Positions 1-13,799 of a DNA stretch of 64,000 bases are shown here, piece by piece. Below the pieces are notes generated by a model. That model saw only the letters and a program-made list of their open reading frames with translations, was not told where the DNA came from and searched no databases. Source of the DNA: Taudactylus pleione (lineage: Eukaryota > Chordata > Amphibia > Anura > Myobatrachidae); contig JAUIMM010001248.1 of NCBI GenBank assembly GCA_031769625.1, positions 62,001 to 126,000 of the forward strand. Direction: 5' to 3'. Every line of letters begins with the position of its first letter. Position 1 is the first letter of the stretch. Both the position numbers and the translations under genes were made by a program.

Positions 1-3000
1 TGTCCCCTGGGTTACACCGGGAGAGAACAGTAGTGTATGTGCCTGGGTTACGCCGGGAGAGAAGAGTAGTATATGTGCCTGGGTTACACGAGGAGAGAGC
101 AGTAATATATGTGCCTGGGTTACACCAGGAGAGAACAGTAGTATATGTGCCTGGGTTACACCAGGAGAGAACAGTAGTGTATGTGCCTGGGTTACACCGG
201 GAGAGAACAGTAGTGTATGTGCCTGGGTTACACCGGGAGAGAACAGTAATGTATGTGCCTGGGTTACACCGGGAGAGAACAGTAGTGTATGTGCCTGGGT
301 TACACTGGGAGAGAACAGTAGTATATGTGCCTGGGTTACACCGGGAGAGAACAGTAGTATATGTGTTTGGGTTACACCGGGAGAGAACAGTAGTATATGT
401 CCCTGGGTTACACCAGGAGAGAACAGTAGTATATGTGCCTGGGTTTACACAAGGAGAGAACAGTAGTATATGTGCCTGGGTTACACCGGGAGAGAACAGT
501 AGTATATGTGCCTGGGTTACACCGGGAGAGAACAGTAGTGTATGTGCCTGGGTTACTCCGGGAGAGAACAGTAGTGTATGTGCCTGGGTTACACCGGGAG
601 AGATGGGTTACACCGGGAGAGAACAGTAGTATATGCGCCTAGGTTACACCGGGAGTGAACAGAAGTATATGTGCCTGGGTTACACCAGGAGAGAGCATTA
701 ATATATGCGCCTGGGTTACAACAGGAGAGAACAGTAGTATATGTGCCTTTGTTACACCGGGAGAGGACAGTAGTGTATGTGCCTGGGTTACACCGGGAGA
801 GAACACTAGTGTATGTGCCTGGGTTACACCGGGAGAGAAGAGTAGTATATGTGCCTGGGTTACACGAGGAGAGAGCAGTAATATATGTGCCTGGGTTACA
901 CCAGGAGAGAACAGTAGTATATGTGCCTGGGTTACACCAGGAGAGAACAGTAGTGTATGTGCCTGGGTTACACCGGGAGAGAACAGTAGTGTATGTGCCT
1001 GGGTTACACCGGGAGAGAACAGTAATGTATGTGCCTGGGTTACACCGGGAGAGAACAGTAGTGTATGTGCCTGGGTTACACCGGGAGAGAACAGTAGTAT
1101 ATGTGCCTGGGTTACACCATGAGAGAACAGTAGTGTATGTGCCTGGGTTACACCAGGAGAGAGCAGTTGTGTATGTGCCTGGGTTATACCAGGAGAGAAC
1201 AGTAGTATATGTGCCTGGGTTACACCGGGAGAGAACAGTAGTATTTGCGCCTGGGTTACACCGGGATAGAATAGTAGTATATGTGCCTGGGTTACACAAG
1301 GAGAGAACAGTAGTATATGTGCCTGGGTTACACCAGGAGAGAACAGTAGTATATGTGCCTGGGTTACACCGGGAGAGAACAGTAGTATATGTGACTGGGT
1401 TACACCGGGAGAGAACAGTAGTGTATGTGCCTGGGTTACACCGGGAGAGAACAGTAGTGTATGTGCCTGGGTTACACCGGGAGAGAACAGTAGTGTATGT
1501 GCCTGGGTTACACCGGGAGAGAACAGTAGTGTATGTGCCTGGGTTACACCAGGAGAGAAGAGTAGTGTATGTGCCTGGGTTACACCAGGAGAGAGCAGTA
1601 ATATATGTGCCTGGGTTACACCAGGAGAGAACAGTAGTATATGTGCCTGGGTTACACCAGGAGAGAACAGTAGTGTATGTGCCTGGGTTACACCGGGAGA
1701 GAACAGTAGTGTATGTGCCTGGGTTACATCGGGAGAGAACAGTAATGTATGTGCCTGGGTTACACCGGGAGAGAACAGTAGTGTATGTGCCTGGGTTACA
1801 CCGGGAGAGAACAGTAGTATATGTGCCTGGGTTACACCGGGAGAAAACAGTAGTATATGTGTTTGGGTTACACCGGGAGAGAACAGTAGTATATGTCCCT
1901 GGGTTACACCAGGAGAGAACAGTAGTATATGTGCCTGGGTTTACACAAGGAGAGAACAGTAGTATATGTCCCCTGGGTTACACCGGGAGAGAACAGTAGT
2001 ATATGTGCCTGGGTTACACCGGGAGAGAACAGTAGTATATGTGCCTGGGTTACACCGGGAGAGAACAGTAGTGTATGTGCCTGGGTTACTCCGGGAGAGA
2101 ACAGTAGTGTATGTGCCTGGGTTACACCGGGAGAGAACAGTAGAGTATGTGCCTGGGTTACACCGGGAGAGAACAGTAGTGTATGTGCCTGGGTTACACC
2201 GGGAGAGAACAGTAGTGTATGTGCCTGGTTTACACCGGGAGAGAACAGTAGTGTATGTGCCTGGGTTACACCGGGAGAGAAGAGTAGTTTATGTGCCTGG
2301 GTTACACCAGGAGAGAGCAGTAATATATGTGCCTGGGTTACACCAGGAGAGAACAGTAGTATATGTGCCTAGGTTACACCAGGAGAGAACAGTAGTGTAT
2401 GTGCCTGGGTTACACCGGGAGAGAACAGTAGTGTATGTGCCTGGGTTACACCGGGAGAGAACAGTAATGTATGTGCCTGGGTTACACCGGGAGAGAACAG
2501 TAGTGTATGTGCCTGGGTTACACCGGGAGAGAACAGTAGTATATGTGCCTGGGTTACACCGGGAGAGAACAGTAGTATATGTGTTTGGGTTACACCGGGA
2601 GAGAACAGTAGTATATGTCCCTGGGTTACACCAGGAGAGAACAGTAGTATATGTGCCTGGGTTTACACAAGGAGAGAACAGTAGTATATGTCCCTGGGTT
2701 ACACCGGGAGAGAACAGTAGTATATGTGCCTGGGTTACACCGGGAGAGAACAGTAGTATATGTGCCTGGGTTACACCGGGAGAGAACAGTAGTGTATGTG
2801 CCTGGGTTACTCCGGGAGAGAACAGTAGTGTATGTGCCTGGGTTACACCGGGAGAGATGGGTTACACCGGGAGAGAACAGTAGTATATGCGCCTAGGTTA
2901 CACCGGGAGTGAACAGTAGTATATGTGCCTGGGTTACACCAGGAGAGAGCATTAATATATGCGCCTGGGTTACACCAGGAGAGAACAGTAGTATATGTGC

Positions 3001-4296
3001 CTGGGTTACACCGGGAGAGAACAGCAGTATATGTGCCTGGGTTACACTGGGAGAGAACAGTAGTATATGTATTTGGGTTACACCAGGAGAGAACAGTAGT
3101 ATATGTGTCTGGGTTACACCGGGAGAGAACAGTAGTATATGTGCCTGGGTTACACCAGGAGAGAACAATAGTATATGTGCCTGGGTTACACCAGGAGAGA
3201 ACAGTAGTGTATGTGCCTGGGTTACACCAGTAGATAGCAGTAGTGTATGTGCCTGGGTTACACCAGGAGAGAACAGTAGTATATGTGCCTGGGTTACACC
3301 AGGAGAGAACAGTAGTATATGTGCCTGGGTTATACCAGGAGAGAACAGTAGTATATGTGCATGGGTTACACCAGCAGAGAACAGTAGTATATGTGCCTTG
3401 GTTACACCAGGAGAGAACAGTAGTATATGCGCCTGGGTTACACCAGGAGAGAACAGTAGTGTATGCGCCTGGGTTACACCAGGAGAGAACAGTAGTGTAT
3501 GTGCCTGGGTTACACCAGGAGAGGACAGTAGTGTATGTGCCTGGGTTACACCAGGAGAGAACAGTAGTATATGTGCCTGGGTTACACTTGGAGAGAACAG
3601 TAGTATATGTGCCTGGGTTACACCAGGAGAGAACAGTAGTATATGTGCCTGGGTTACACCAGGAGAGAGCAGTAGTATATGTGCCTGGGTTACACCAGGA
3701 GAGAACAGTAGTATATGTGCCTGGTTTACACCAGGAGAGAACAGTAGTATATGTGTTTGGGTTACACCAGGAGAGAGCAGTAGTATATGTGCCTTGGTTA
3801 CACCAGGAGAGAACAGTAGTATATGTGCCTGGGTTACACCGGGAGAGAACAGTAGTATATGTGCCTGCGTTGCACCGGGAGAGAACAGTAGTATATGTGC
3901 CTGGGTTACACCGGGAGAGAGCAGTAATATATGTGCCTGGGTTACACCAGGAGAGAACAGTAGTATATGTGCCTGGGTTACAACTGGAGAGAACAGTAGT
4001 GTATGTGCCTGGGTTACACCGGGAGAGAACAGTAGTATATGTGCCTGGGTTACACCGGGAGAGAGCAGAAGTATATGTGCCTGGGTTACACCGGGAGAGA
4101 ACAGTAGTATATGTGCCTGGGTTACACCGGGAGAGAGCAGAAGTATATGTGCCTGGGTTACACCGGGAGAGAACAGTAGTATATGTGCCTGGGTTACACC
4201 GGGAGAGAACAGAAGTAGATATGTGTTTGGGTTACACCAGGAGAGAGCAGTAGTATATGTGCCTGAGTTACACCAGGAGAGAACAGTAGTATATGT

Positions 4297-6672
4297 GCCT
4301 GGGTTACACCAGGAGATAACAGTAGTATATGTATTTGGGTTACACAAGAGAGAACAGTAGTATATGTGCCTTGGTTACACCGGGAGAGAACTGTAGTATA
4401 TGTGCCTGGGTTACACCGAAATAGAACAGTAGTATATGTGCCTGGGTTACACCAGGAGAGAACAGTAGTATATGTGCCTGGGTTACACCAGGAGAGAACA
4501 GTAGTATATGTGTTTGGGTTACACCAGGAGAGAGCAGTAGTATATGTTCCTGGGTTACACCAGGAGAGAACAGTAGTATATGCACCTGGGTTACACCAGG
4601 AGAGAGCATTAGTATATGTGCCTGGGTTACACCTGGGGAGAACAGTAGCATATGTGCCTGGGTTATACCAGGAAAGAACAGTAGTATATGTTTCTAGGTT
4701 ACACCAGGAGAGAACAGTAGTATATGCGCCTGGTTTACACCGGGAGAGAACAGTAGTATATGCGCCTGGGTTACACCAGGAGCGAACAGTAGTATATGCG
4801 CCTGGGTTACACCGGGATAGAACAGTAGTATATGTGCCTGGGTTACACAAGGAGAGAACAGTAGTATATGTGCCTGGGTTATACCAGGAGAGAACAGTAG
4901 TATATGTTTCTGGGTTACACCAGGAGAGAACAGTAGTATATGTGCCTGGGTTACACCGGGAGAGAACAGTAGTATATGTGCCTGGGTTACACCAGGAGAG
5001 AACAGTAGTGTATGTGCCTGGGTTACACCGGGAGAGAACAGTAGTGTATGTGCCTGGGTTACACCGGGAGAGAACAGTAATGTATGTGCCTGGGTTACAC
5101 CGGGAGAGAACAGTAGTGTATGTGCCTGGGTTACACCGGGAGAGAACAGTAGTATATGTGTTTGGGTTACACCGGGAGAGAACAGTAGTATATGTCCCTG
5201 GGTTACACCAGGAGAGAACTGTAGTATATGTGCCTGGGTTTACACAAGGAGAGAACAGTAGTATATGTCCCTGGGTTACACCGGGAGAGAACAGTAGTAT
5301 ATGTGCCTGGGTTACACCGGGAGAGAACAGTAGTATATGTGCCTGGGTTACACCGGGAGAGAACAGTAGTGTATGTGCCTGGGTTACTCCGGGAGAGAAC
5401 AGTAGTGTATGTGCCTGGGTTACACCGGGAGAGAACAGTAGTGTATGTGCCTGGGTTACACCGGGAGAGAACAGTAGTGTATGTGCCTGGGTTACACCAG
5501 GAGATAACAGTAGTATATGTATTTGGGTTACACAAGAGAGAACAGTAGTATATGTGCCTTGGTTACACCGGGAGAGAACTGTAGTATATGTGCCTGGGTT
5601 ACACCGAAATAGAACAGTAGTATATGTGCCTGGGTTACACCAGGAGAGAACAGTAGTATATGTGCCTGGGTTACACCAGGAGAGAACAGTAGTATATGTG
5701 TTTGGGTTACACCAGGAGAGAGCAGTAGTATATGTTCCTGGGTTACACCAGGAGAGAACAGTAGTATATGCACCTGGGTTACACCAGGAGAGAGCATTAG
5801 TATATGTGCCTGGGTTACACCTGGGGAGAACAGTAGCATATGTGCCTGGGTTATACCAGGAAAGAACAGTAGTATATGTTTCTAGGTTACACCAGGAGAG
5901 AACAGTAGTATATGCGCCTGGTTTACACCGGGAGAGAACAGTAGTATATGCGCCTGGGTTACACCAGGAGAGAACAGTAGTATATGCGCCTGGGTTACAC
6001 CGGGATAGAACAGTAGTATATGTGCCTGGGTTACACAAGGAGAGAACAGTAGTATATGTGCCTGGGTTATACCAGGAGAGAACAGTAGTATATGTTTCTG
6101 GGTTACACCAGGAGAGAACAGTAGTATATGTGCCTGGGTTACACCGGGAGAGAACAGTAGTATATGTGCCTGGGTTACACCAGGAGAGAACAGTAGTGTA
6201 TGTGCCTGGGTTACACCGGGAGAGAACAGTAGTGTATGTGCCTGGGTTACACCGGGAGAGAACAGTAATGTATGTGCCTGGGTTACACCGGGAGAGAACA
6301 GTAGTGTATGTGCCTGGGTTACACCGGGAGAGAACAGTAGTATATGTGTTTGGGTTACACCGGGAGAGAACAGTAGTATATGTCCCTGGGTTACACCAGG
6401 AGAGAACAGTAGTATATGTGCCTGGGTTTACACAAGGAGAGAACAGTAGTATATGTCCCTGGGTTACACCGGGAGAGAACAGTAGTATATGTGCCTGGGT
6501 TACACCGGTAGAGAACAGTAGTATATGTGCCTGGGTTACACCGGGAGAGAACAGTAGTGTATGTGCCTGGGTTACTCCGGGAGAGAACAGTAGTGTATGT
6601 GCCTGGGTTACACCGGGAGAGAACAGTAGTGTATGTGCCTGGGTTACACCGGGAGAGAACAGTAGTGTATGT
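4297..6672. repeat. 1,188-bp tandem duplication within the 36-bp array
   Basis: Positions 4297-5484 and 5485-6672 are two near-identical copies offset by 1,188 bp, exactly 33 units. Shared private variants mark them: an AGGAGATAAC unit, a short GGGTTACACAAGAG unit, an ACCGAAATAG unit and a CACCTGGGGAG unit, all in the same order. The few differences are single bases. This is a simple head-to-tail block duplication, as expected from unequal exchange. Confidence 0.85.
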
Positions 6673-7059
6673 GCCTGGGTTACACCGGGAGAGAACAGTA
6701 GTGTATGTGCCTGGTTTACACCGGGAGAGAACAGTAGTGTATGTGCCTGGGTTACACCGGGAGAGAAGAGTAGTATATGTGCCTGGGTTACACCAGGAGA
6801 GAGCAGTAATATATGTGCCTGGGTTACACCAGGAGAGAACAGTAGTATATGTGCCTGGGTTACACCAGGAGAGAACAGTAGTGTATGTGCCTGGGTTACA
6901 CCGGGAGAGAACAGTAGTGTATGTGCCTGGGTTACACCGGGAGAGAACAGTAATGTATGTGCCTGGGTTACACCGGGAGAGAACAGTAGTGTATGTGCCT
7001 GGGTTACACCGGGAGAGAACAGTAGTATATGTGCCTGGGTTACACCGGGAGAGAACAGT

Positions 7060-9979
7060 AGTATATGTGTTTGGGTTACACCGGGAGAGAACAGTAGTAT
7101 ATGTCCCTGGGTTACACCAGGAGAGAACAGTAGTATATGTGCCTGGGTTTACACAAGGAGAGAACAGTAGTATATGTCCCTGGGTTACACCGGGAGAGAA
7201 CAGTAGTATATGTGCCTGGGTTACACCGGGAGAGAACAGTAGTATATGTGCCTGGGTTACACCGGGAGAGAACAGTAGTGTATGTGCCTGGGTTACTCCG
7301 GGAGAGAACAGTAGTGTATGTGCCTGAGTTACACCGGGAGAGATGGGTTACACCGGGAGAGAACAGTAGTATATGCGCCTAGGTTACACCGGGAGTGAAC
7401 AGTAGTATATGTGCCTGGGTTACACCAGGAGAGAGCATTAATATATGCGCCTGGGTTACACCAGGAGAGAACAGTAGTATATGTGCCTGGGTTACAGCGG
7501 GAGAGAACAGCAGTATATGTGCCTGGGTTACACTGGGAGAGAACAGTAGTATATGTATTTGGGTTACACCAGGAGAGAACAGTAGTATATGTGTCTGGGT
7601 TACACCGGGAGAGAACAGTAGTATATGTGACTGGGTTACACCAGGAGAGAACAATAGTATATGTACCTGGGTTACACCAGGAGAGAACAGTAGTGTATGT
7701 GCCTGGGTTACACCAGTAGATAGCAGTAGTGTATGTGCCTGGGTTATACCAGGAGAGAACAGTAGTATATGTGCCTGGGTTACACCAGGAGAGAACAGTA
7801 GTATATGTGCCTGGGTTATACCAGGAGAGAACAGTAGTATATGTGCATGGGTTACACCAGCAGAGAACAGTAGTATATGCGCCTTGGTTACACCAGGAGA
7901 GAACAGTAGTATATGCGCCTGGGTTACACCAGGAGAGAACAGTAGTGTATGCGCCTGGGTTACACCAGGAGAGAACAGTAGTGTATGTGCCTGGGTTACA
8001 CCAGGAGAGGACAGTAGTGTATGTGCCTGGGTTACACCAGGAGAGAACAGTAGTATATGTGCCTGGGTTACACTTGGAGAGAACAGTAGTATATGTGCCT
8101 GGGTTACACCAGGAGAGAACAGTAGTATATGTGCCTGGGTTACACCAGGAGAGAGCAGTAGTTTATGTGCCTGGGTTACACCAGGAGAGAACAGTAGTAT
8201 ATGTGCCTGGTTTACACCAGAAGAGAACAGTAGTATATGTGTTTGGGTTACACCAGGAGAGAGCAGTAGTATATGTGCCTTGGTTACACCAGGAGAGAAC
8301 AGTAGTATATGTGCCTGGGTTACACCAGGAGAGAGCATTAATATATGCGCCTGGGTTACACCAGGAGAGAGCAGTAGTATATGTGCCTGGGTTATACCGG
8401 GAGAGAACAGTAGTATATGTGCCTAGGTTACACCGGGAGAGAACAGTAGTATAAGTGCCTGGGTTACACCGGGAGAGAACAGTAGTATATGTGCCTGGGT
8501 TACACCGGGAGAGAACAGTAGTATATGTGTTTGGGTTACACCGAGAGAGAACAGTAGTATATGTCCCTGGGTTACACCAGGAGAGAACAGTAGTATATGT
8601 GCCTGGGTTTACACAAGGAGAGAACAGTAGTATATGTCCCTGGGTTACACCGGGAGAGAACAGTAGTATATGTGCCTGGGTTACACCGGGAGAGAACAGT
8701 AGTATATGTGCCTGGGTTACACCGGGAGAGAACAGTAGTGTATGTGCCTGGGTTACTCCGGGAGAGAACAGTAGTGTATGTGCCTGAGTTACACCGGGAG
8801 AGATGGGTTACACCGGGAGAGAACAGTAGTATATGCGCCTAGGTTACACCGGGAGTGAACAGTAGTATATGTGCCTGGGTTACACCAGGAGAGAGCATTA
8901 ATATATGCGCCTGGGTTACACCAGGAGAGAACAGTAGTATATGTGCCTGGGTTACACCGGGAGAGAACAGCAGTATATGTGCCTGGGTTACACTGGGAGA
9001 GAACAGTAGTATATGTATTTGGGTTACACCAGGAGAGAACAGTAGTTTATGTGTCTGGGTTACACCGGGAGAGAACAGTAGTATATGTGACTGGGTTACA
9101 CCAGGAGAGAACAATAGTATATGTACCTGGGTTACACCAGGAGAGAACAGTAGTGTATGTGCCTGGGTTACACCAGTAGATAGCAGTAGTGTATGTGCCT
9201 GGGTTATACCAGGAGAGAACAGTAGTATATGTGCCTGGGTTACACCAGGAGAGAACAGTAGTATATGTGCCTGGGTTATACCAGGAGAGAACAGTAGTAT
9301 ATGTGCATGGGTTACACCAGCAGAGAACAGTAGTATATGCGCCTTGGTTACACCAGGAGAGAACAGTAGTATATGCGCCTGGATTACACCAGGAGAGAAC
9401 AGTAGTGTATGCGCCTGGGTTACACCAGGAGAGAACAGTAGTGTATGTGCCTGGGTTACACCAGGAGAGGACAGTAGTGTATGTGCCTGGGTTACACCAG
9501 GAGAGAACAGTAGTATATGTGCCTGGGTTACACTTGGAGAGAACAGTAGTATATGTGCCTGGGTTACACCAGGAGAGAACAGTTGTATATGTGCCTGGGT
9601 TACACCAGGAGAGAGCAGTAGTATATGTGCCTGGGTTACACCAGGAGAGAACAGTAGTATATGTGCCTGGTTTACACCAGGAGAGAACAGTAGTATATGT
9701 GTTTGGGTTACACCAGGAGAGAGCAGTAGTATATGTGCCTTGGTTACACCAGGAGAGAACAGTAGTATATGTGCCTGGGTTACACCAGGAGAGAGCATTA
9801 ATATATGCGCCTGGGTTACACCAGGAGAGAGCAGTAGTATATGTGCCTGGGTTATACCGGGAGAGAACAGTAGTATATGTGCCTAGGTTACACCGGGAGA
9901 GAACAGTAGTATAAGTGCCTGGGTTACACCGGGAGAGAACAGTAGTATATGTGCCTGGGTTACACCGGGAGAGAACAGT
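7060..9979. repeat. 1,460-bp tandem duplication within the 36-bp array
   Basis: Approximately 7060-8519 and 8520-9979 are near-identical copies offset by 1,460 bp. The offset is not a multiple of 36 because each copy contains one 37-bp unit (near 7146 and 8605) and one 19-bp truncated unit (near 7343 and 8802). Both copies share a rare GCCTGAGTTAC variant just before the truncated unit and the CCAGTAGATAG variant. Part of the same block is also related to about 2850-3850. Edges are approximate. Confidence 0.8.
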
Positions 9980-12900
9980 AGTATATGTGCCTGTGTTGCA
10001 CCGGGAGAGAACAGTAGTATATGTGCCTGGGTTACACCGGGAGAGAGCAGTAATATATGTGCCTGGGTTACACCAGGAGAGAACAGTAGTATATGTGCCT
10101 GGGTTACAACTGGAGAGAACAGTAGTGTATGTGCCTGGGTTACACCGGGAGAGAACAGTAGTATATGTGCCTGGGTTACACCGGGAGAGAGCAGAAGTAT
10201 ATGTGCCTGGGTTACACCAGGAGTTAACAGTAGTATATGTGCCTGGGTTACACCGGGAGAGAGCAGAAGTATATGTGCCTGGGTTACACCGGGAGAGAAC
10301 AGTAGTATATGTGCCTGGGTTACACCGGGAGAGAACAGAAGTAGATATGTGTTTGGGTTACACCAGGAGAGAACAGTAGTATATGTGCCTGGGTTACACC
10401 AGGAGATAACAGTAGTATATGTATTTGGGTTACACAAGAGAGAACAGTAGTATATGTGCCTTGGTTACACCGGCAGAGAACTGTAGTATATGTGCCTGGG
10501 TTACACCGGAATAGAACAGTAGTATATGTGCCTGGGTTACACCAGGAGAGAACAGTAGTATATGTGCCTGGGTTACACCAGGAGAGAACAGTAATATATG
10601 TGTTTGGGTTACACCAGGAGAGAGCAGTAGTATATGTTCCTGGGTTACACCAGGAGAGAACAGTAGTATATGCACCTGGGTTACACCAGGAGAGAGCATT
10701 AGTATATGTGCCTGGGTTACACCTGGAGAGAACAGTAGCATATGTGCCTGGGTTATACCAGGAAAGAACAGTAGTATATGTTTCTAGGTTACACCAGGAG
10801 AGAACAGTAGTATATGCGCCTGGTTTACACCGGGAGAGAACAGTAGTATATGCGCCTGGGTTACACAAGGAGAGAACAGTAGTATATGCGCCTGGGTTAC
10901 ACCGGGATAGAACAGTAGTATATGTGCCTGGGTTACACAAGGAGAGAACAGTAGTATATGTGCCTGGGTTATACCAGGAGAGAACAGTAGTATATGTTTC
11001 TGGGTTACACCAGGAGAGAACAGTAGTATATGTGCCTGGGTTACACCGGGAGAGAACAGTAGTATATGCGCCTGGGTTACACCGGGAGAGAACAGTAGTA
11101 TTTGCGCCTGGGTTACACCGGGATAGAATAGTAGTATATGTGCCTGGGTTACACAAGGAGAGAAAAGTAGTATATGTGCCTGGGTTACACCAGGAGAGAA
11201 CAGTAGTATATGTGCCTGGGTTACACCGGGAGAGAACAGTAGTATATGTGCCTAGGTTACACCGGGAGAGAACAGTAGTGTATGTGCCTGGGTTACACCG
11301 GGAGAGAACAGTAGTGTATGTGCCTGGGTTACACCGGGAGAGAACAGTAGTATATGTGCCTGGGTTACACCAGGAGAGAAGAGTAGTATATGTGCCTGGG
11401 TTACACCAGGAGACAGCAGTAATATATGTGCCTGGGTTACACCAGGAGAGAACAGTAGTGTATGTGCCTGGGTTACACCAGGAGAGAACAGTAGTGTATG
11501 TGCCTCGGTTACACCGGGAGAGAACAGTAGTGTATGTGCCTGGGTTACACCGGGAGAGAACAGTAATGTATGTGCCTGGGTTACACCGGGAGAGAACAGT
11601 AGTGTATGTGCCTGGGTTACACCGAGAGAGAACAGTAGTGTATGTGCCTGGGTTACACCGGGAGAGAGCAGAAGTATATGTGCCTGGGTTACACCGGGAG
11701 AGAACAGTAGTATATGTGCCTGGGTTACACCGGGAGAGAGCAGAAGTATATGTGCCTGGGTTACACCTGGAGAGAACAGTAGTATATGTGCCTGGGTTAC
11801 ACCGGGAGAGAACAGTAGTATATGTGTTTGGGTTACACCAGGAGAGAGCAGTAGTATATGTGCCTGAGTTACACCAGGAGAGAACAGTAGTATATGTGCC
11901 TGGGTTACACCAGGAGATAACAGTAGTATATGTATTTGGGTTACACAGGAGAGAACAGTAGTATATGTGCCTTGGTTACACCGGGAGAGAACTGTAGTAT
12001 ATGTGCCTGGGTTACACCGGAATAGAACAGTAGTATATGTGCCTGGGTTACACCAGGAGAGAACAGTAGTATATGTGCCTGGGTTACACCAGGAGAGAAC
12101 AGTAGTATATGTGTTTGGGTTACACCAGGAGAGAGCAGTAGTATATGTTCCTGGGTTACACCAGGAGAGAACAGTAGTATATGCGCCTGGGTTACACCAG
12201 GAGAGAGCATTAGTATATGTGCCTGGGTTACACCTGGAGAGAACAGTAGTATATGTGCCTGGGTTATACCAGGAAAGAACAGTAGTATATGTTTCTAGGT
12301 TACACCAGGAGAGAACAGTAGTATATGCGCCTGGTTTACACCGGGAGAGAACAGTAGTATATGCGCCTGGGTTACACCAGGAGAGAACAGTAGTATATGC
12401 GCCTGGGTTACACCGGGATAGAACAGTAGTATATGTGCCTGGGTTACACAAGGAGAGAACAGTAGTATATGTGCCTGGGTTATACCAGGAGAGAACAGTA
12501 GTATATGTTTCTGGGTTACACCAGGAGAGAACAGTAGTATATGTGCCTGGGTTACACCGGGAGAGAACAGTAGTATATGCGCCTGGGTTACACCGGGAGA
12601 GAACAGCAGTATTTGCGCCTGGGTTACACCGGGATAGAACAGTAGTATATGCGCCTGGTTTACACCGGGAGAGAACAGTAGTATATGCGCCTGGGTTACA
12701 CCGGGAGAGAACAGTAGTATATGCGCCTGGGTTACACCGGGATAGAACAGTAGTATATGTGCCTGGGTTACACAAGGAGAGAACAGTAGTTTATGTGCCT
12801 GGATTACACCGGGAGAGAACAGTAGTATATGTGCCTGGGTTATACCAGGAGAGAACAGTAGTATATGTGCCTGGGTTATACCAGGAGAGAACAGTAGTAT

Positions 12901-13799
12901 ATGTGCCTGGGTTACACCGGGAGAGAACAGTAGTATATGTTTCTGGGTTACACCGGGAGAGAACAGTAGTATATGTGCCTGGGTTACACCGGGAGAGAAC
13001 AGTAGTATATGTGCCTGGGTTACACCAGGAGAGAACAGTAGTATATGTGCCTGGGTTACACAAGGAGAGAACAGTAGTATATGTGCCTGGGTCACACCGG
13101 GATAGAACAGTAGTATATGTGCCTGGGTTACACAAGGAGAGAAAAGTAGTATATGTGCCTGGGTTACACCAGGAGAGAACAGTAGTATATGTGCCTGGGT
13201 TACACCGGGAGAGAACAGTAGTTTTTGCGCCTGGGTTACACCGGGATAGAACTGTAGTATATGCGCCTGGTTTACACCGGGAGAGAACAGTAGTGTATGT
13301 GCCTGGGTTACACCAGGAGAGAACAGTAGTGTATGTGCCTGGGTTACTCCGGGAGAGAACAGTAGTGTATGTGCCTGGGTTACACCGGGAGAGAACAGTA
13401 GTGTATGTGCCTGGGTTACACCGGGAGAGAACAGTAGTGTATGTGCCTGGGTTACACCGGGAGAGAACAGTAGTGTATGTGCCTGGGTTACACCAGGAGA
13501 GAAGAGTAGTATATGTGACTGGGTTACACGAGGAGAGAGCAGTAATATATGTGCCTGGGTTACACCAGGAGAGAACAGAAGTGTATGTGCCTGGGTTACA
13601 CCGGGAGAGAACAGTAGTGTATGTGCCTGGGTTACACCGGGAGAGAACAGTAATGTATGTGCCTGGGTTACACCGGGAGAGAACAGTAGTGTATGTGCCT
13701 GGGTTTCACCGGGAGAGAACAGTAGTATATGTGCCTGGGTTACACCGGGAGAGAACAGTAGTATATGTGTTTGGGTTACACCGGGAGAGAACAGTAGTG